DNA of 11,761 bases, taken from Cyanobacteria bacterium UBA8803 (lineage in GTDB: Bacteria > Cyanobacteriota > Cyanobacteriia > Cyanobacteriales > Coleofasciculaceae). This document shows, piece after piece, positions 1-7,783 of this stretch. Each line of letters starts with the position of its first letter. Position 1 is the first letter of the stretch. Made by a program: the position numbers and the translations under genes. The notes below the pieces were generated by a model. The model did no database searches. It had not been told where the DNA came from and saw nothing but the letters and a program-made list of their open reading frames with translations. The stretch covers positions 1 to 11,761 of the forward strand of contig DNXU01000443.1 in NCBI GenBank assembly GCA_003505715.1, in the 5' to 3' direction.

Positions 1-218
1 CTTTCGGTTGTTTCTTCAACAGCGGCAGCTGTTACCTCATCAGCACTTTCGGCTGATTCTTCAACAATGACGGCGCTTACCTCGACAGAACTGTTTGCTA
101 ACTGCTCTTGTGCTTCTGTTGACTCGGGTTCCTCTGAAATTAGCGAGGTGTGCGCACTCAGGGAGTCAAGATTAGCGAGGTTCAGTTTTTTACGGGTTGA
201 TTTTTTTTTGCGAGCCAT
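1..218 (-). CDS. N-terminus of a low-complexity, charged protein (runs off the left edge)
   Basis: Seventy-two complete codons are open from the ATG at 218-216 to the window edge. I do not recognise the protein. It begins with a strongly basic patch (MARKKKSTRKK), then becomes acidic and rich in Ala, Glu, Ser, Val and Thr, with repeated VEE/EES-like units, so the visible part is probably disordered. There is no signal peptide or membrane segment. No clear Shine-Dalgarno sequence precedes the ATG, and the start was chosen because codon use and composition are coherent from there on. A run of nine A residues encodes the three lysines. The gene follows a leader of at least 300 bases with several possible stems. 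The basic N-terminus could bind nucleic acid, but that is a guess. The rest of the gene is outside the window. Confidence 0.6.
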   Translation of the reverse strand, partial: MARKKKSTRKKLNLANLDSLSAHTSLISEEPESTEAQEQLANSSVEVSAVIVEESAESADEVTAAAVEETTE

Positions 219-560
219 AGAGGTCTGATATTCGTCAGCTGGCAGTAGCCTGAACTTAGAACCAGGGGGTAGGGGAGTCACCCCTCACCCCTCACCGATA
301 GAATCGGGTTACATTAATCGTTTGAGGTGCATCTACTTTACCTAACCCGATAGGGAACTGCAAGAAATAGCGCTCGTGCAGCTACTCTATTCCGGCAACG
401 GCTAGTAAGGGGTTAGGCCGACGCTATAGGCTAACTCTAACATCACGCAAGCACGAAGGTTCTCAGTAGAACTGTCCATCGCTCACTTTTCCAGGACGGA
501 ACCGATTGCTAGGAGTTTTCAGTGCTTTAATGGCTTACTTACCCTCCGGCTAGTATATCA
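219..560 (-). promoter_or_regulatory. Long, foldable 5' leader upstream of the left-edge gene
   Basis: No coding sequence is convincing here, but read on the minus strand it can form several stems ahead of the ATG at 218. A 9-bp stem pairs 343-351 with 303-311 (ATCGGGTTA/TAACCCGAT). The segment 303-307 can pair instead with 295-299 (CCGAT/ATCGG, three-base loop), so the two folds exclude each other. A GGGG/CCCC stem (281-284 with 272-275) and a CTGCA/TGCAG stem around 360-386 are also present. A possible minus-strand -10 box (TATACT) lies at 553-558, without a good -35 box. Two and a half TCACCCC heptads (278-296) sit inside. It matches no riboswitch class I can name. Confidence 0.3.
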
Positions 561-745
561 CTTTGCCAGTAGCCTGAATTTGTCTCAGGGAGGCCCAAAT
601 AAATATAGTATCCACGCTCTGGGGCAACTTGCCTTTGAGATTTTGATGTTCATTGCTCATCCTGAGCGCTCCACTGCGCTGATATCGGAGGCGATCGCGT
701 CCGAAAAAAGGCACCCTCCGCCAAAGGTGCCAGTAGCCTTAAAAG
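241..745. repeat. Three dispersed copies of a GCCAGTAGCCTGAA-like repeat
   Basis: Copies lie at 241-257, 565-581 and 729-745 in the same orientation. The first two differ at 2 of 17 positions; the third matches over its first 11 bases (GCCAGTAGCCT) and then diverges. On the minus strand they read AGGCTACTGGC or AGGCTACTGCC. The first two are each followed within about 20 bases by an A/T-rich TATA-like hexamer (AATATC, TATACT), so they may be duplicated promoter-proximal elements. The third overlaps the stem of the terminator at 704-731. The spacing is irregular (about 324 and 164 bases), which argues against a CRISPR array. Function unknown. Confidence 0.45.
704..731 (-). terminator. Intrinsic terminator for minus-strand transcription
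   Basis: On the minus strand GGCACC (731-726) pairs with GGTGCC (715-710) across a 10-base loop and is followed directly by six T residues (709-704). That is the form of a rho-independent terminator. It lies about 470 bases past the stop codon of the large helicase and upstream of the left-edge gene, so it probably separates the defence-type operon from that gene. The stem is only six pairs, although five of them are G-C. Confidence 0.6.
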
Positions 746-801
746 TTTAACCACTTAATACTACACATCCTGCTCCAGGTATTTCACACTCATCCCCTAA
801 A

Positions 802-867
802 GTTGTTGGTTGTTGGTTGTTGGTTGTTGGTTGTTGGTTGTTGGTTGTTGGTTGTTGGTTGTTGGTT
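802..867. repeat. Heptanucleotide tandem array, TTGGTTG x about 9.4
   Basis: Eight perfect TTGGTTG units run from 806 to 861, with partial units on both sides and no mismatch over 66 bases. The perfection suggests recent expansion by strand slippage. Seven-base tandem repeats of this kind are the STRR sequences of filamentous cyanobacteria. The array lies in non-coding DNA between the terminator and the mini-element. Confidence 0.9.
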
Positions 868-930
868 AACCCCTATTCCGCACCCCTTACTGTCACAATC
901 GACAGATACTATGGGTTTTAAAATATATAT

Positions 931-1095
931 CTGTAGGGGCGAGTCGCTGTGAAGATATTAAAGATGAAGGCGATAAGCTTAATTGACTCGCCCATGCCAG
1001 GGATTTGGTTTACCAAGAATCTCAGCATCATCCAGGGCGACCCAATAAATTCTCTTCACACCCACCTAATCAATAACAGCGGGTCGCCCCTACAG
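931..1095. mobile_element. MITE-like element with nested inverted repeats
   Basis: A 165-base segment is bounded by 20-base terminal inverted repeats: CTGTAGGGGCGAGTCGCTGT at 931-950 and, in reverse complement, CTGTAGGGGCGACCCGCTGT at 1095-1076, with 18 of 20 matches. Each end also holds its own hairpin. GGGCGAGTC (937-945) pairs with GACTCGCCC (985-993), and GGGCGACCC (1035-1043) pairs with GGGTCGCCC (1081-1089). A further TGTGAAGA/TCTTCACA pair (948-955 and 1051-1058) lies between them. There is no transposase and no obvious target-site duplication. TGTAGGGGCG-type ends are, from memory, common in cyanobacterial non-autonomous elements. The two hairpins carry different mismatch pairs (GT versus CC), so each arm matches itself better than the opposite end. 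An open frame from 949 to 1200 on the plus strand lies mostly inside the element and is not counted as a gene. Confidence 0.7.
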
Positions 1096-1196
1096 TTTTT
1101 TATGATGAACAGGCTTGTGCGATCGCCTTTCATAATTGGCGTCCCCTCCGACATAGACGATTTATCTAAGTATTACAAATCAATTAAACTGCATCC

Positions 1197-4100
1197 CTAA
1201 AACGAACTGATAACGTTTAACTTGGTTCGCCAATCTTCGTCATAGCGGAATACCAAAACATAATAGCCTGCCGTATACTTCAGATTCTCCCTGGCAATTC
1301 GATCCTGCTGTTGTTGCTCTGGATCATCATGAACAGAGCCATCACAGAAAATGGCTACCTTGGCATCTCGGTAGAGAAAGTCAGGTTTCACATTCACTTC
1401 AGGAATAAGTGCTTGTGCTGAATCTGGTAGCCTCATCCCTTGAGAGTACAGCTCATCAAGGAACTCTCGCTCAAAGGCTGAGTTGGGATCGGTTTGTGCC
1501 CGTAACTGCTGATACTGCTCTTCACGGGACATCCCTTGAGCGTGACGGTTGATCGCGCTGGTACTAAGCTGATCTAAGTACTCGCGAACAGCATGACGAT
1601 CGAGCAAGGGGTGGTCAAACTGATTTCGGTATGAAAGTAAACACTCGTAGCAGGCTTGAGTACAACTCTCCTTTTCCTGGGTGAAATGACAGATGTCAAG
1701 AGCCTCTGTTGCTAACCGTTGAAAGGCTGTAGGATTCTCTAAAATCTGAGAGAGAACTCCAGCTCCTCCCTCTGAGGCTTCCCAGAACAGAAGGTACTGT
1801 CCTTGCCCTAAGCGTTCTGAGGCTAGTTCGTTCTCCTCCAACTTGTAGACGGCTTGTATTGCTCGTTCCATTACATATTGAAAGCTGGCTAGGAATGACT
1901 CTGAATTATTAGCGGAAATGTTAAGAGGTCTGATGAGTAGTACATTGCAAACTTCTTCCACCAGGAGATGAACCTCGGTTTGCAACGTGGTGAGGGATTC
2001 CTCGCTCTTGACATCTCCCCACATTCCTGTGGCACTATCAAGCTTAAACCCTCGCTCCTGACTACTTCTTAGACCTCGATTGATACGCCAAACATTCGCT
2101 GTATCCCCATAGGTGATCTCTAGTAGTTTTGTGCCATCTGCCGCAGTAACGGAGGCGAGTTCACGATGAAGCTGGTCAAAGCGGAAGTGAGTGGTGACGT
2201 TATAGCCATATTTAAGTCGCTCTTCTTCGTCACAGGTAATACGTTCACGTCTGCGAGTTAGCATTGTCTCCATGCCCAAAACTCGATTGAGCTTTGCGGG
2301 ATTCCCGTGGCTATCTGGGGTAATCTTGGCATTACAGTTCTCGCAGAGTTCACGCTGCCAATCATCTCCTGTGTGGAAGTACCCGCATTGAGGACAGAGT
2401 GCTACCCGTTGATACCCACTCTCAATACCCTTAACAGGGATACGGGTCTTTGAGATTTGGAATTTACTGCCTTCGTAGTAGACAATATTACAAGGAGCGA
2501 ACTCTCGAATCGCAACAACTCGTGGACGGGAAATAAACTCGCCCTCTTCTCCAGCCTGGATGTAGGCACGTACTGGCAGACGGGGGAAATTATAGCCTGG
2601 AAGAAACCCTTCAGAGGCGAAGTAGCGATAGGGATAAAATTCCAACTGTGTCTGGTTTTTGCCCTGGTTGGTTTGACCGACCAATAAATCGATCTGTCTT
2701 TTGGCTTCTCGCTCTTGTGCCTCAGCGTTTTTACGCTCTTCTTGAGAGGTTAACCCTTTGGTTGCACGGTCAATTGTCTGACGCGACGTTTCTAGCTGTG
2801 TTACTGCATCACGATAGAGATTTCGCCAGCGATCGCAGGCTCGGTCAAAACTAGTAAGAGCATCTTCAATGGTATGATAGAGGAACCCATCGTTGTACCA
2901 AGATGCCCGTTTCAAGTCGTTTTGACAGAACGAATCCTCTAAAATGACCTTGGCAGCCTGAGAACACCGCGCCAAAGCATCCGGTGTTAGGGTTAGTTGG
3001 CTACGGATTGTTTCCTTGAGTGGGTAGCCATCAACATCGAGATCTAAAATCTGGTTCATGGAGTTCTCAAGGTAGAGACCTGTATGAGCCAACCAGAGCG
3101 AGTGCAGATGCGCCTTAATTAGCTCCTGATTACCCAATTCTAATTTAGGTGGCACCACTATCCCAGAAACCATCTGCTCCGGGCGCTTGAAGAAATACTG
3201 GTCATGACCACTGCCGACAGAAGCATAGGTAATCACTAGCGCCTCCTGACCACTCCGTCCAGCTCGTCCACTGCGCTGAGCATAATTGGCAGGACTGGGC
3301 GGCACGTTTCGCATATGAACCACATTCAAGTCGGCAATATCAATTCCCAGTTCCATTGTGGGAGAGCAGAATAGGGTGGAAAGCTCTCCGTTGCGGAAGC
3401 GAGTCTCGCGCTTTTGACGATCCTCATTCTTGACCTGGCCTGTATGTTCTCGACCTTCCATATTGTGAACACTTGGTCCACTCCGTTCATAGAAATCCTG
3501 GAAAAACCGATTGACTTCTATTTGCGCTCCTGCGCTACCCTGTAACCGCTTTGAGGTCATCGGATCAGGTTGAATATGGCTGGCTTTCTGAGCCGTCCAG
3601 ATCATGGCATCAATTCGCAGTTGGACATCCTGACTCTCTTGGAGCAAGTACCCGGCATCTGCCAGTGCTGTAATCAGAGTCCGAATTAAGCTGTCATAAT
3701 CTGCTTCAGAAATAGTCTCAGACCGCCAAGGCCACGAGTGGGTAGACCGCAGAAATCGACCAATTTTACTGCGTACCGTGAGCTTGATCGTATCTCTCCC
3801 TGCTTTCGTGGTTGAGGTTGATGCCCATCGAGCTTCATTGAGGCGCTCATATTCATCAAAGCTCCAAGGGTCTTTGATGGCTTGTCGAACCTCTCGTTTA
3901 AGCTGCTCAATACGCTGGGGTTGCAAGAGTTCGGCATCCAGTACCAAATCCTTACGGAGCTGATCGAGAAACGCTCGAATCGCAGCATACCGCTGCTGGG
4001 GCGTTGCCTGAAGCAAAATGGGGTGAGAATGCTTTTGCCAGAATTCTGTTGCCCCTTCGGCTATGCTCAGGGTAAACCCACAAACCTCTTGCAGCCCTTC

Positions 4101-6557
4101 ATATTCAATTGCCAGCAAACCACACTGCTCCAAATTGGGCTGTACAATTCGCCATCCCTTCCGCAGGTCTTCATAGAGCCGATACTCAATCAGGTTACGA
4201 AAGGCTTCCTCGTTCCGACGCTTGCCGGGACCATAGTCTGCTACCTGCTTGGCATAATCTGCCTGAGACAGCCCCATCTGCTCTACGACCGCCTGAGCTA
4301 GTTCAGTATGGGTGAGTTTCTGCCTCGCTTGGATGGCACCGTTCAGGGAAGCTCGTAGCAAACTCGTTTGCACAAAATCGTTGAAATGCCCTGCTTGCAA
4401 TGAGGCATCCTGTCGGTTATCAGTGAAACTGAGAATTTTTTGGGCTTTGGCATCCACAGCCCCACTACTCTTGAGCCGATTTACAGTCGAAAGGCACAGC
4501 AATGTTGTCGCCGTACTTCTCCCTTCACTACTTAGGCGTGAAAGTTTCGCAAATTCGTTTTTACGCTTGTCATGAACGACACCACAATTTAAGCAGGTGA
4601 GGAAGGGTTTGCGAGTAAACCAGAACGCTGTGCCTTCTAAAAGAGAAGAAGTTACCCGACCGTTGGGCAAAACTTGCAGCCGTTGCGGAATGAAATCGAC
4701 ATACTCACTCTTGGGAATTCTCCCTTGGCGCTTCGTCTCTTTGAACCATGTTTCTGGAAGGCGGTCTTCTTCACTCTCATCCCATAGTCCTGGTTCGTCT
4801 AGGGTAATATAGCCCTCCTGAACATCTGCGTCTTCAAGACTGGAACTCAGTGCTGTGGGTAAGAGTGGTCTCACCTCCTGCTGATCGCGATCATAGTGAA
4901 CTAGGTAATAGTCCTGACCACATTCCCGGCAAAATACTAAGGGATAGAGTAGCCGATCTGCGGTGGTTGAGTACTGACCTTCGAGGGTAAGCAAGCGCTC
5001 TTGTCGCTTCTGGGCTGTAGTGTAGACGCTGCCCCCTTGAGAAATAAATTGGTGCAAGCGGAAGGCTAGTCCCTTGGTCTTGCTCCCCCAGAGAAACATC
5101 TGCCGGAGTATTTCCAAGCAAAGAACGCGATCGCTTTGCGTTGCAGTGGCTAGCTGGGTGGCTCCTGCTGTCAGGGAAATCGGTGTGCGTCGCACGAGAT
5201 GCCCGTCTTCTTCTTGCAGTCCAAAGGTCATTTCTATCCAAGCTGCCAAGGGATGTGCTTGAAATGCCTCTAATGTCTGCTCCTCTTCTGGCGGGAGTCC
5301 TGTAGCGATCGCTTGCTTCAGTTCTGCGGTTGTTGGGTTTGAACGTGGGATTGTACGTTCTAAAGTTTCATCAATAACGTTATCGGCTTTAACTTCAACG
5401 CCAAAGAGCTTACTGGCGACTTCAGCCACCGTCTGCTGGCGGTTAGCACGAGTGCCTGCTGTAGACATGGTGGCACTGGTGCCAATACAGAGGAGGTTTT
5501 GACCGCAGCGTTGCCGTAATTTGCGGATGAGAATCGCCACATCTGCACCCTGTCTGCCTCGATAGGTGTGGAGTTCATCGAGGACGAGGAATTTTAAATC
5601 GGGGGATGCCACCAGTTTCTCTTCCTGATTCCGGCTGAGCATCAGCTCCAGCATCATGTAGTTAGTCAGGATAATCTGAGGCGGGTGGTTCTGAATTTCA
5701 GTTTTTTTGGCTAAGCTTTCCTGTCCGGTATATTGTTCAACTCGGATATGTGACCCTGGTACTTGAGAAAGGAATTTATCAAACTCCTCTTTCTGGGAAT
5801 TAATCAGAGCATTCATTGGATAGACTAAAATAGCCCGAACTCCTTGAATGCTGGGGTTGCGGAGCAGGTCATCGAAAATCGGCACGACATAGGTCATACT
5901 TTTCCCTGACCCAGTTCCCGTTGTTAGGACGTAGGGTTCCTGGCGGTGAGCAATGCGGAAGGCTTGCTCTTGGTGCAGACGAAAGGTGTATTTAGAAATG
6001 TAATCTGGGAAATAGCGATCGCAGCTTGGATGTAAAATTCCCTGGTTGACCAGAGTAGAAATGTTAGCCCCTTGCCGATAAGATGGGTTGAGCTGAACCA
6101 ATGGGTCGGGCCACAGTTCTCCCCGTTCTAGCTGTTGATGGACAAAGGCTTGCACCCGATCATCTCGAATTTTGAGAAAACTTTCGATGTATTCCCGGTA
6201 ATCCCCGACGACTTCATCCCGCAGGTTGAAAATATCGAGGGAGGTTGAAGGGGAGTCGGGAGTTGGGAGGTGGGAGTCGGGAGGTGGGAATGTTCGTCCT
6301 TGGTGTCGATTTACCCATTGTTCAAGTTGAGCCGCAAAAGTCTCAGTTAATGTCCCTGTGTCAATCACCTCACCTAGCTCTACAAAATCCCATTCTTCAG
6401 GAATGGTCGAGAAGAGAAGGTCTAATTGTTCCAGTTCAAGCTCCTCAACTCCGGTACAATCGAGCAAGACATTTCCTTGACCGATCAGCATCAAGAACGG
6501 TCTCATTGTTTCTGCGCTTTGCTGAAGCAGCTCCTGTAACCGAATGGGAACTTTCAT
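1197..6557 (-). CDS. Large SF2 helicase with DUF1998 module and C-terminal Vsr-like nuclease fold (DruE/COG1205 class)
   Basis: A 1786-residue ATP-dependent nucleic-acid helicase or translocase. Residues 1-88 form an N-terminal domain I cannot name, joined by a repeat-encoded linker (89-103). Helicase motifs follow: Walker A TGTGSGKS (213-220), DELH (327-330), SAT (361-363), FTDNRQDA (711-718), SPTMELGID (1065-1073) and QRSGRAGR (1094-1101). Cysteine pairs at 543/546, 655/658, 1388/1391 and 1405/1408 suggest zinc sites. A long insert (about 740-1055) separates motif IV from motif V. The DUF1998 signature is at about 1592-1655 (WEASEGGAG, then ACYECLLSYRNQ). Residues 1694-1786 resemble Vsr/DUF559 nucleases: E1697, PDF 1725-1727, FCDG 1737-1740, H1743. 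MrfA repair helicases are far shorter; the size fits DruE of Druantia, and DISARM helicases are the alternative. The start lies 9 bases after the UvrD-remnant stop, with a weak upstream AAGG, so the two were probably cotranscribed. The frame is intact. Confidence 0.85.
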   Translation of the reverse strand: MKVPIRLQELLQQSAETMRPFLMLIGQGNVLLDCTGVEELELEQLDLLFSTIPEEWDFVELGEVIDTGTLTETFAAQLEQWVNRHQGRTFPPPDSHLPTPDSPSTSLDIFNLRDEVVGDYREYIESFLKIRDDRVQAFVHQQLERGELWPDPLVQLNPSYRQGANISTLVNQGILHPSCDRYFPDYISKYTFRLHQEQAFRIAHRQEPYVLTTGTGSGKSMTYVVPIFDDLLRNPSIQGVRAILVYPMNALINSQKEEFDKFLSQVPGSHIRVEQYTGQESLAKKTEIQNHPPQIILTNYMMLELMLSRNQEEKLVASPDLKFLVLDELHTYRGRQGADVAILIRKLRQRCGQNLLCIGTSATMSTAGTRANRQQTVAEVASKLFGVEVKADNVIDETLERTIPRSNPTTAELKQAIATGLPPEEEQTLEAFQAHPLAAWIEMTFGLQEEDGHLVRRTPISLTAGATQLATATQSDRVLCLEILRQMFLWGSKTKGLAFRLHQFISQGGSVYTTAQKRQERLLTLEGQYSTTADRLLYPLVFCRECGQDYYLVHYDRDQQEVRPLLPTALSSSLEDADVQEGYITLDEPGLWDESEEDRLPETWFKETKRQGRIPKSEYVDFIPQRLQVLPNGRVTSSLLEGTAFWFTRKPFLTCLNCGVVHDKRKNEFAKLSRLSSEGRSTATTLLCLSTVNRLKSSGAVDAKAQKILSFTDNRQDASLQAGHFNDFVQTSLLRASLNGAIQARQKLTHTELAQAVVEQMGLSQADYAKQVADYGPGKRRNEEAFRNLIEYRLYEDLRKGWRIVQPNLEQCGLLAIEYEGLQEVCGFTLSIAEGATEFWQKHSHPILLQATPQQRYAAIRAFLDQLRKDLVLDAELLQPQRIEQLKREVRQAIKDPWSFDEYERLNEARWASTSTTKAGRDTIKLTVRSKIGRFLRSTHSWPWRSETISEADYDSLIRTLITALADAGYLLQESQDVQLRIDAMIWTAQKASHIQPDPMTSKRLQGSAGAQIEVNRFFQDFYERSGPSVHNMEGREHTGQVKNEDRQKRETRFRNGELSTLFCSPTMELGIDIADLNVVHMRNVPPSPANYAQRSGRAGRSGQEALVITYASVGSGHDQYFFKRPEQMVSGIVVPPKLELGNQELIKAHLHSLWLAHTGLYLENSMNQILDLDVDGYPLKETIRSQLTLTPDALARCSQAAKVILEDSFCQNDLKRASWYNDGFLYHTIEDALTSFDRACDRWRNLYRDAVTQLETSRQTIDRATKGLTSQEERKNAEAQEREAKRQIDLLVGQTNQGKNQTQLEFYPYRYFASEGFLPGYNFPRLPVRAYIQAGEEGEFISRPRVVAIREFAPCNIVYYEGSKFQISKTRIPVKGIESGYQRVALCPQCGYFHTGDDWQRELCENCNAKITPDSHGNPAKLNRVLGMETMLTRRRERITCDEEERLKYGYNVTTHFRFDQLHRELASVTAADGTKLLEITYGDTANVWRINRGLRSSQERGFKLDSATGMWGDVKSEESLTTLQTEVHLLVEEVCNVLLIRPLNISANNSESFLASFQYVMERAIQAVYKLEENELASERLGQGQYLLFWEASEGGAGVLSQILENPTAFQRLATEALDICHFTQEKESCTQACYECLLSYRNQFDHPLLDRHAVREYLDQLSTSAINRHAQGMSREEQYQQLRAQTDPNSAFEREFLDELYSQGMRLPDSAQALIPEVNVKPDFLYRDAKVAIFCDGSVHDDPEQQQQDRIARENLKYTAGYYVLVFRYDEDWRTKLNVISSF
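6251..6292. repeat. In-frame degenerate GGGAGTC heptads inside the helicase gene
   Basis: Six successive seven-base units (GGGAGTC, GGGAGTT, GGGAGGT, GGGAGTC, GGGAGGT, GGGAATG) fill 42 bases. That is exactly 14 codons, so the frame is kept. On the coding strand they give a Pro/Ser/Asp/Thr-rich linker containing PPPDSHLPTPDSP. It separates the N-terminal domain from the helicase core. The same GGGAGTC unit appears inside the methyltransferase gene near 11700. Confidence 0.85.
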
Positions 6558-6566
6558 AAAGCTTTT

Positions 6567-7395
6567 TTACCTTTTCCAATCAGGGGCAGCGAGACTTTCT
6601 AAAAACGAGGAAGGATTCGATCGCGAACCACACACCATAAGTGATCGCATCGCTCGTGAACATCCCACATAGAATAGGCGACGCTGTTCATCTGAAACAG
6701 TCATCATTTCGTCATCCGGTAGTTCAGCACTGAGATGAGGAAGTGTACCCTCCCGCAGTCCTACTACTGCCACAAAGGGAAACTCTAATCCTTTGGCAGA
6801 ATGGAGCGTTAGCACTTTGATATAGGTGGCGTTGAGGTCAATCTCGTTACCCGTAACGAACTGAGCCTCTACTCCCTGTTTTACCAAACGTTGGGCGATC
6901 GCTTTTCCCATTGCTGCACTCGGACACAGCACTGCTCCCCCATGGAGGGGCAAACGGCAATGCTTGGCGGCATCCATCAAAAATGAATGGATCAGCCGAC
7001 TTTCTTGCTCAATACTATCAGTGAGAACAATGGTGGGTGTTGCTCCGTGGTAGGCAGATGGTTCTTGAGTCAAACAGTCCGAGTCTCCGGCTGAGGTGCC
7101 TTCTAAAATTGTGGCACAGGCCGCTATAATTTGCTGAGTATTGCGATAGTTACGCTTAAGCAACAGTGTGCGACCTGTCACTTGCAGATCGGTATGGATT
7201 TGCTTCCAGTTAAAGCCGCGCTGATAGAGAGACTGAGAGGCATCGGCGGTGAGGTAGGCTCCTGCTAAGGAAGGAACTAACGCTAAGAGAAACCGTAAGG
7301 CAACGGGCGATAAGTCTTGGGCTTCATCAATGACTAAGGCTTGATAGGGTGGCTCAGGTAAATGAAAGTGCCCAGGTGGATTGCATGATTGAGCT
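6567..7395 (-). pseudogene. C-terminal half of a UvrD/Rep-type helicase, 5'-truncated
   Basis: An open frame of about 276 codons carries the second half of a superfamily 1A helicase. Motif [14 protein letters not shown], has DEAQD at 7328-7314. Motif III-like [12 protein letters not shown] follows, then motif [13 protein letters not shown], motif [13 protein letters not shown] and motif [16 protein letters not shown]. Walker A and all of domain 1A upstream of motif II are missing. Readable homology begins within a few codons of the PIN-gene stop at 7396. There is no ATG in this frame before motif II; the first plausible start is a GTG at 7181, which would leave out motifs II and III. As it stands it cannot bind ATP like a UvrD enzyme. 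Its TAA is 9 bases before the large helicase ATG, so the two were probably once an operon. The damage is most simply a deletion or insertion at the PIN boundary. Expression as a domain fragment is possible but unproven. Confidence 0.8.
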
Positions 7396-7782
7396 TTATG
7401 GATACGGGAGTAGGTTAAGTTCGGGGATGAAACGGTAATCTCGCTGGTTCTTGCTGAGTAAGGCTATGCTATTCTCGATGGCAGTTGCAGCGATTAGAGC
7501 ATCAGGGATGAGTAAGCCGTGGCTTAGCCTATAGTTTTGCAGAAGATTTAGGGCTTGGTTGGAGATATTTTCGTTGAGATGAGCGATACTGAACTGAGAC
7601 AAAAAACGATTAAGGGCTTGCAGTTCAGATTTGTTGCGACAGCCAACGGTAAGTTCCATGACCGTGATGGCAGAAATAAGGAGCTGGTAGTTATGACTTT
7701 CAGCAGCCAAGCGAGCTTTTGCCGTAGAGTCGTTGTTGCCAATATCAATGAGGATGTCTGTATCGATCAATAAAGCAGTCAT
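7396..7782 (-). CDS. PIN-domain toxin (VapC-like ribonuclease)
   Basis: A 128-residue PIN-domain protein, the expected size for a VapC-type toxin that cleaves RNA with a divalent metal. The acidic residues are in place: D7 in [11 protein letters not shown]43 in TVMELTVG, D94 in [10 protein letters not shown] and D115 in NQRDY. The frame is open upstream to 7869, but the ATG at 7782 was chosen because LLIDTD is the usual start of the fold and because it begins one base after the antitoxin stop. VapBC pairs are commonly translated in this coupled way. The protein ends normally ([11 protein letters not shown]) and its stop marks the exact point where the truncated UvrD helicase begins. The target RNA cannot be told from sequence. 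Family assignment is firm; toxicity is inferred from the family and the partner. Confidence 0.88.
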   Translation of the reverse strand: MTALLIDTDILIDIGNNDSTAKARLAAESHNYQLLISAITVMELTVGCRNKSELQALNRFLSQFSIAHLNENISNQALNLLQNYRLSHGLLIPDALIAATAIENSIALLSKNQRDYRFIPELNLLPYP

Positions 7783-7783
7783 T

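Noticed and set aside
550..660. A 36-codon minus-strand frame from MSNEHQNLKGK to QATGKVIY
   Set aside because: It has a plausible ATG and composition but no spaced Shine-Dalgarno sequence. It includes one of the dispersed repeats and is too short to judge without homologues.
219..700. A tRNA, tmRNA or RNase P RNA gene in the gene-free left region
   Set aside because: I found no cloverleaf, CCA end or conserved core of these RNAs on either strand.
241..745. CRISPR array based on the three repeats
   Set aside because: Only three short, imperfect copies with unequal spacing of about 320 and 160 bases and no cas genes.
802..867. Origin iterons
   Set aside because: The units are contiguous seven-base repeats of STRR type with no DnaA boxes, A/T-rich unwinding element or replication gene nearby.
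949..1200. An 83-codon plus-strand frame
   Set aside because: Most of it is the MITE including its inverted repeats. It opposes the operon direction and shows no recognisable protein features.
3686..5578. Several open frames of 60-139 codons on both strands inside the large helicase gene
   Set aside because: All lie within the intact helicase frame, have no family motifs and are best explained as shadows of it.
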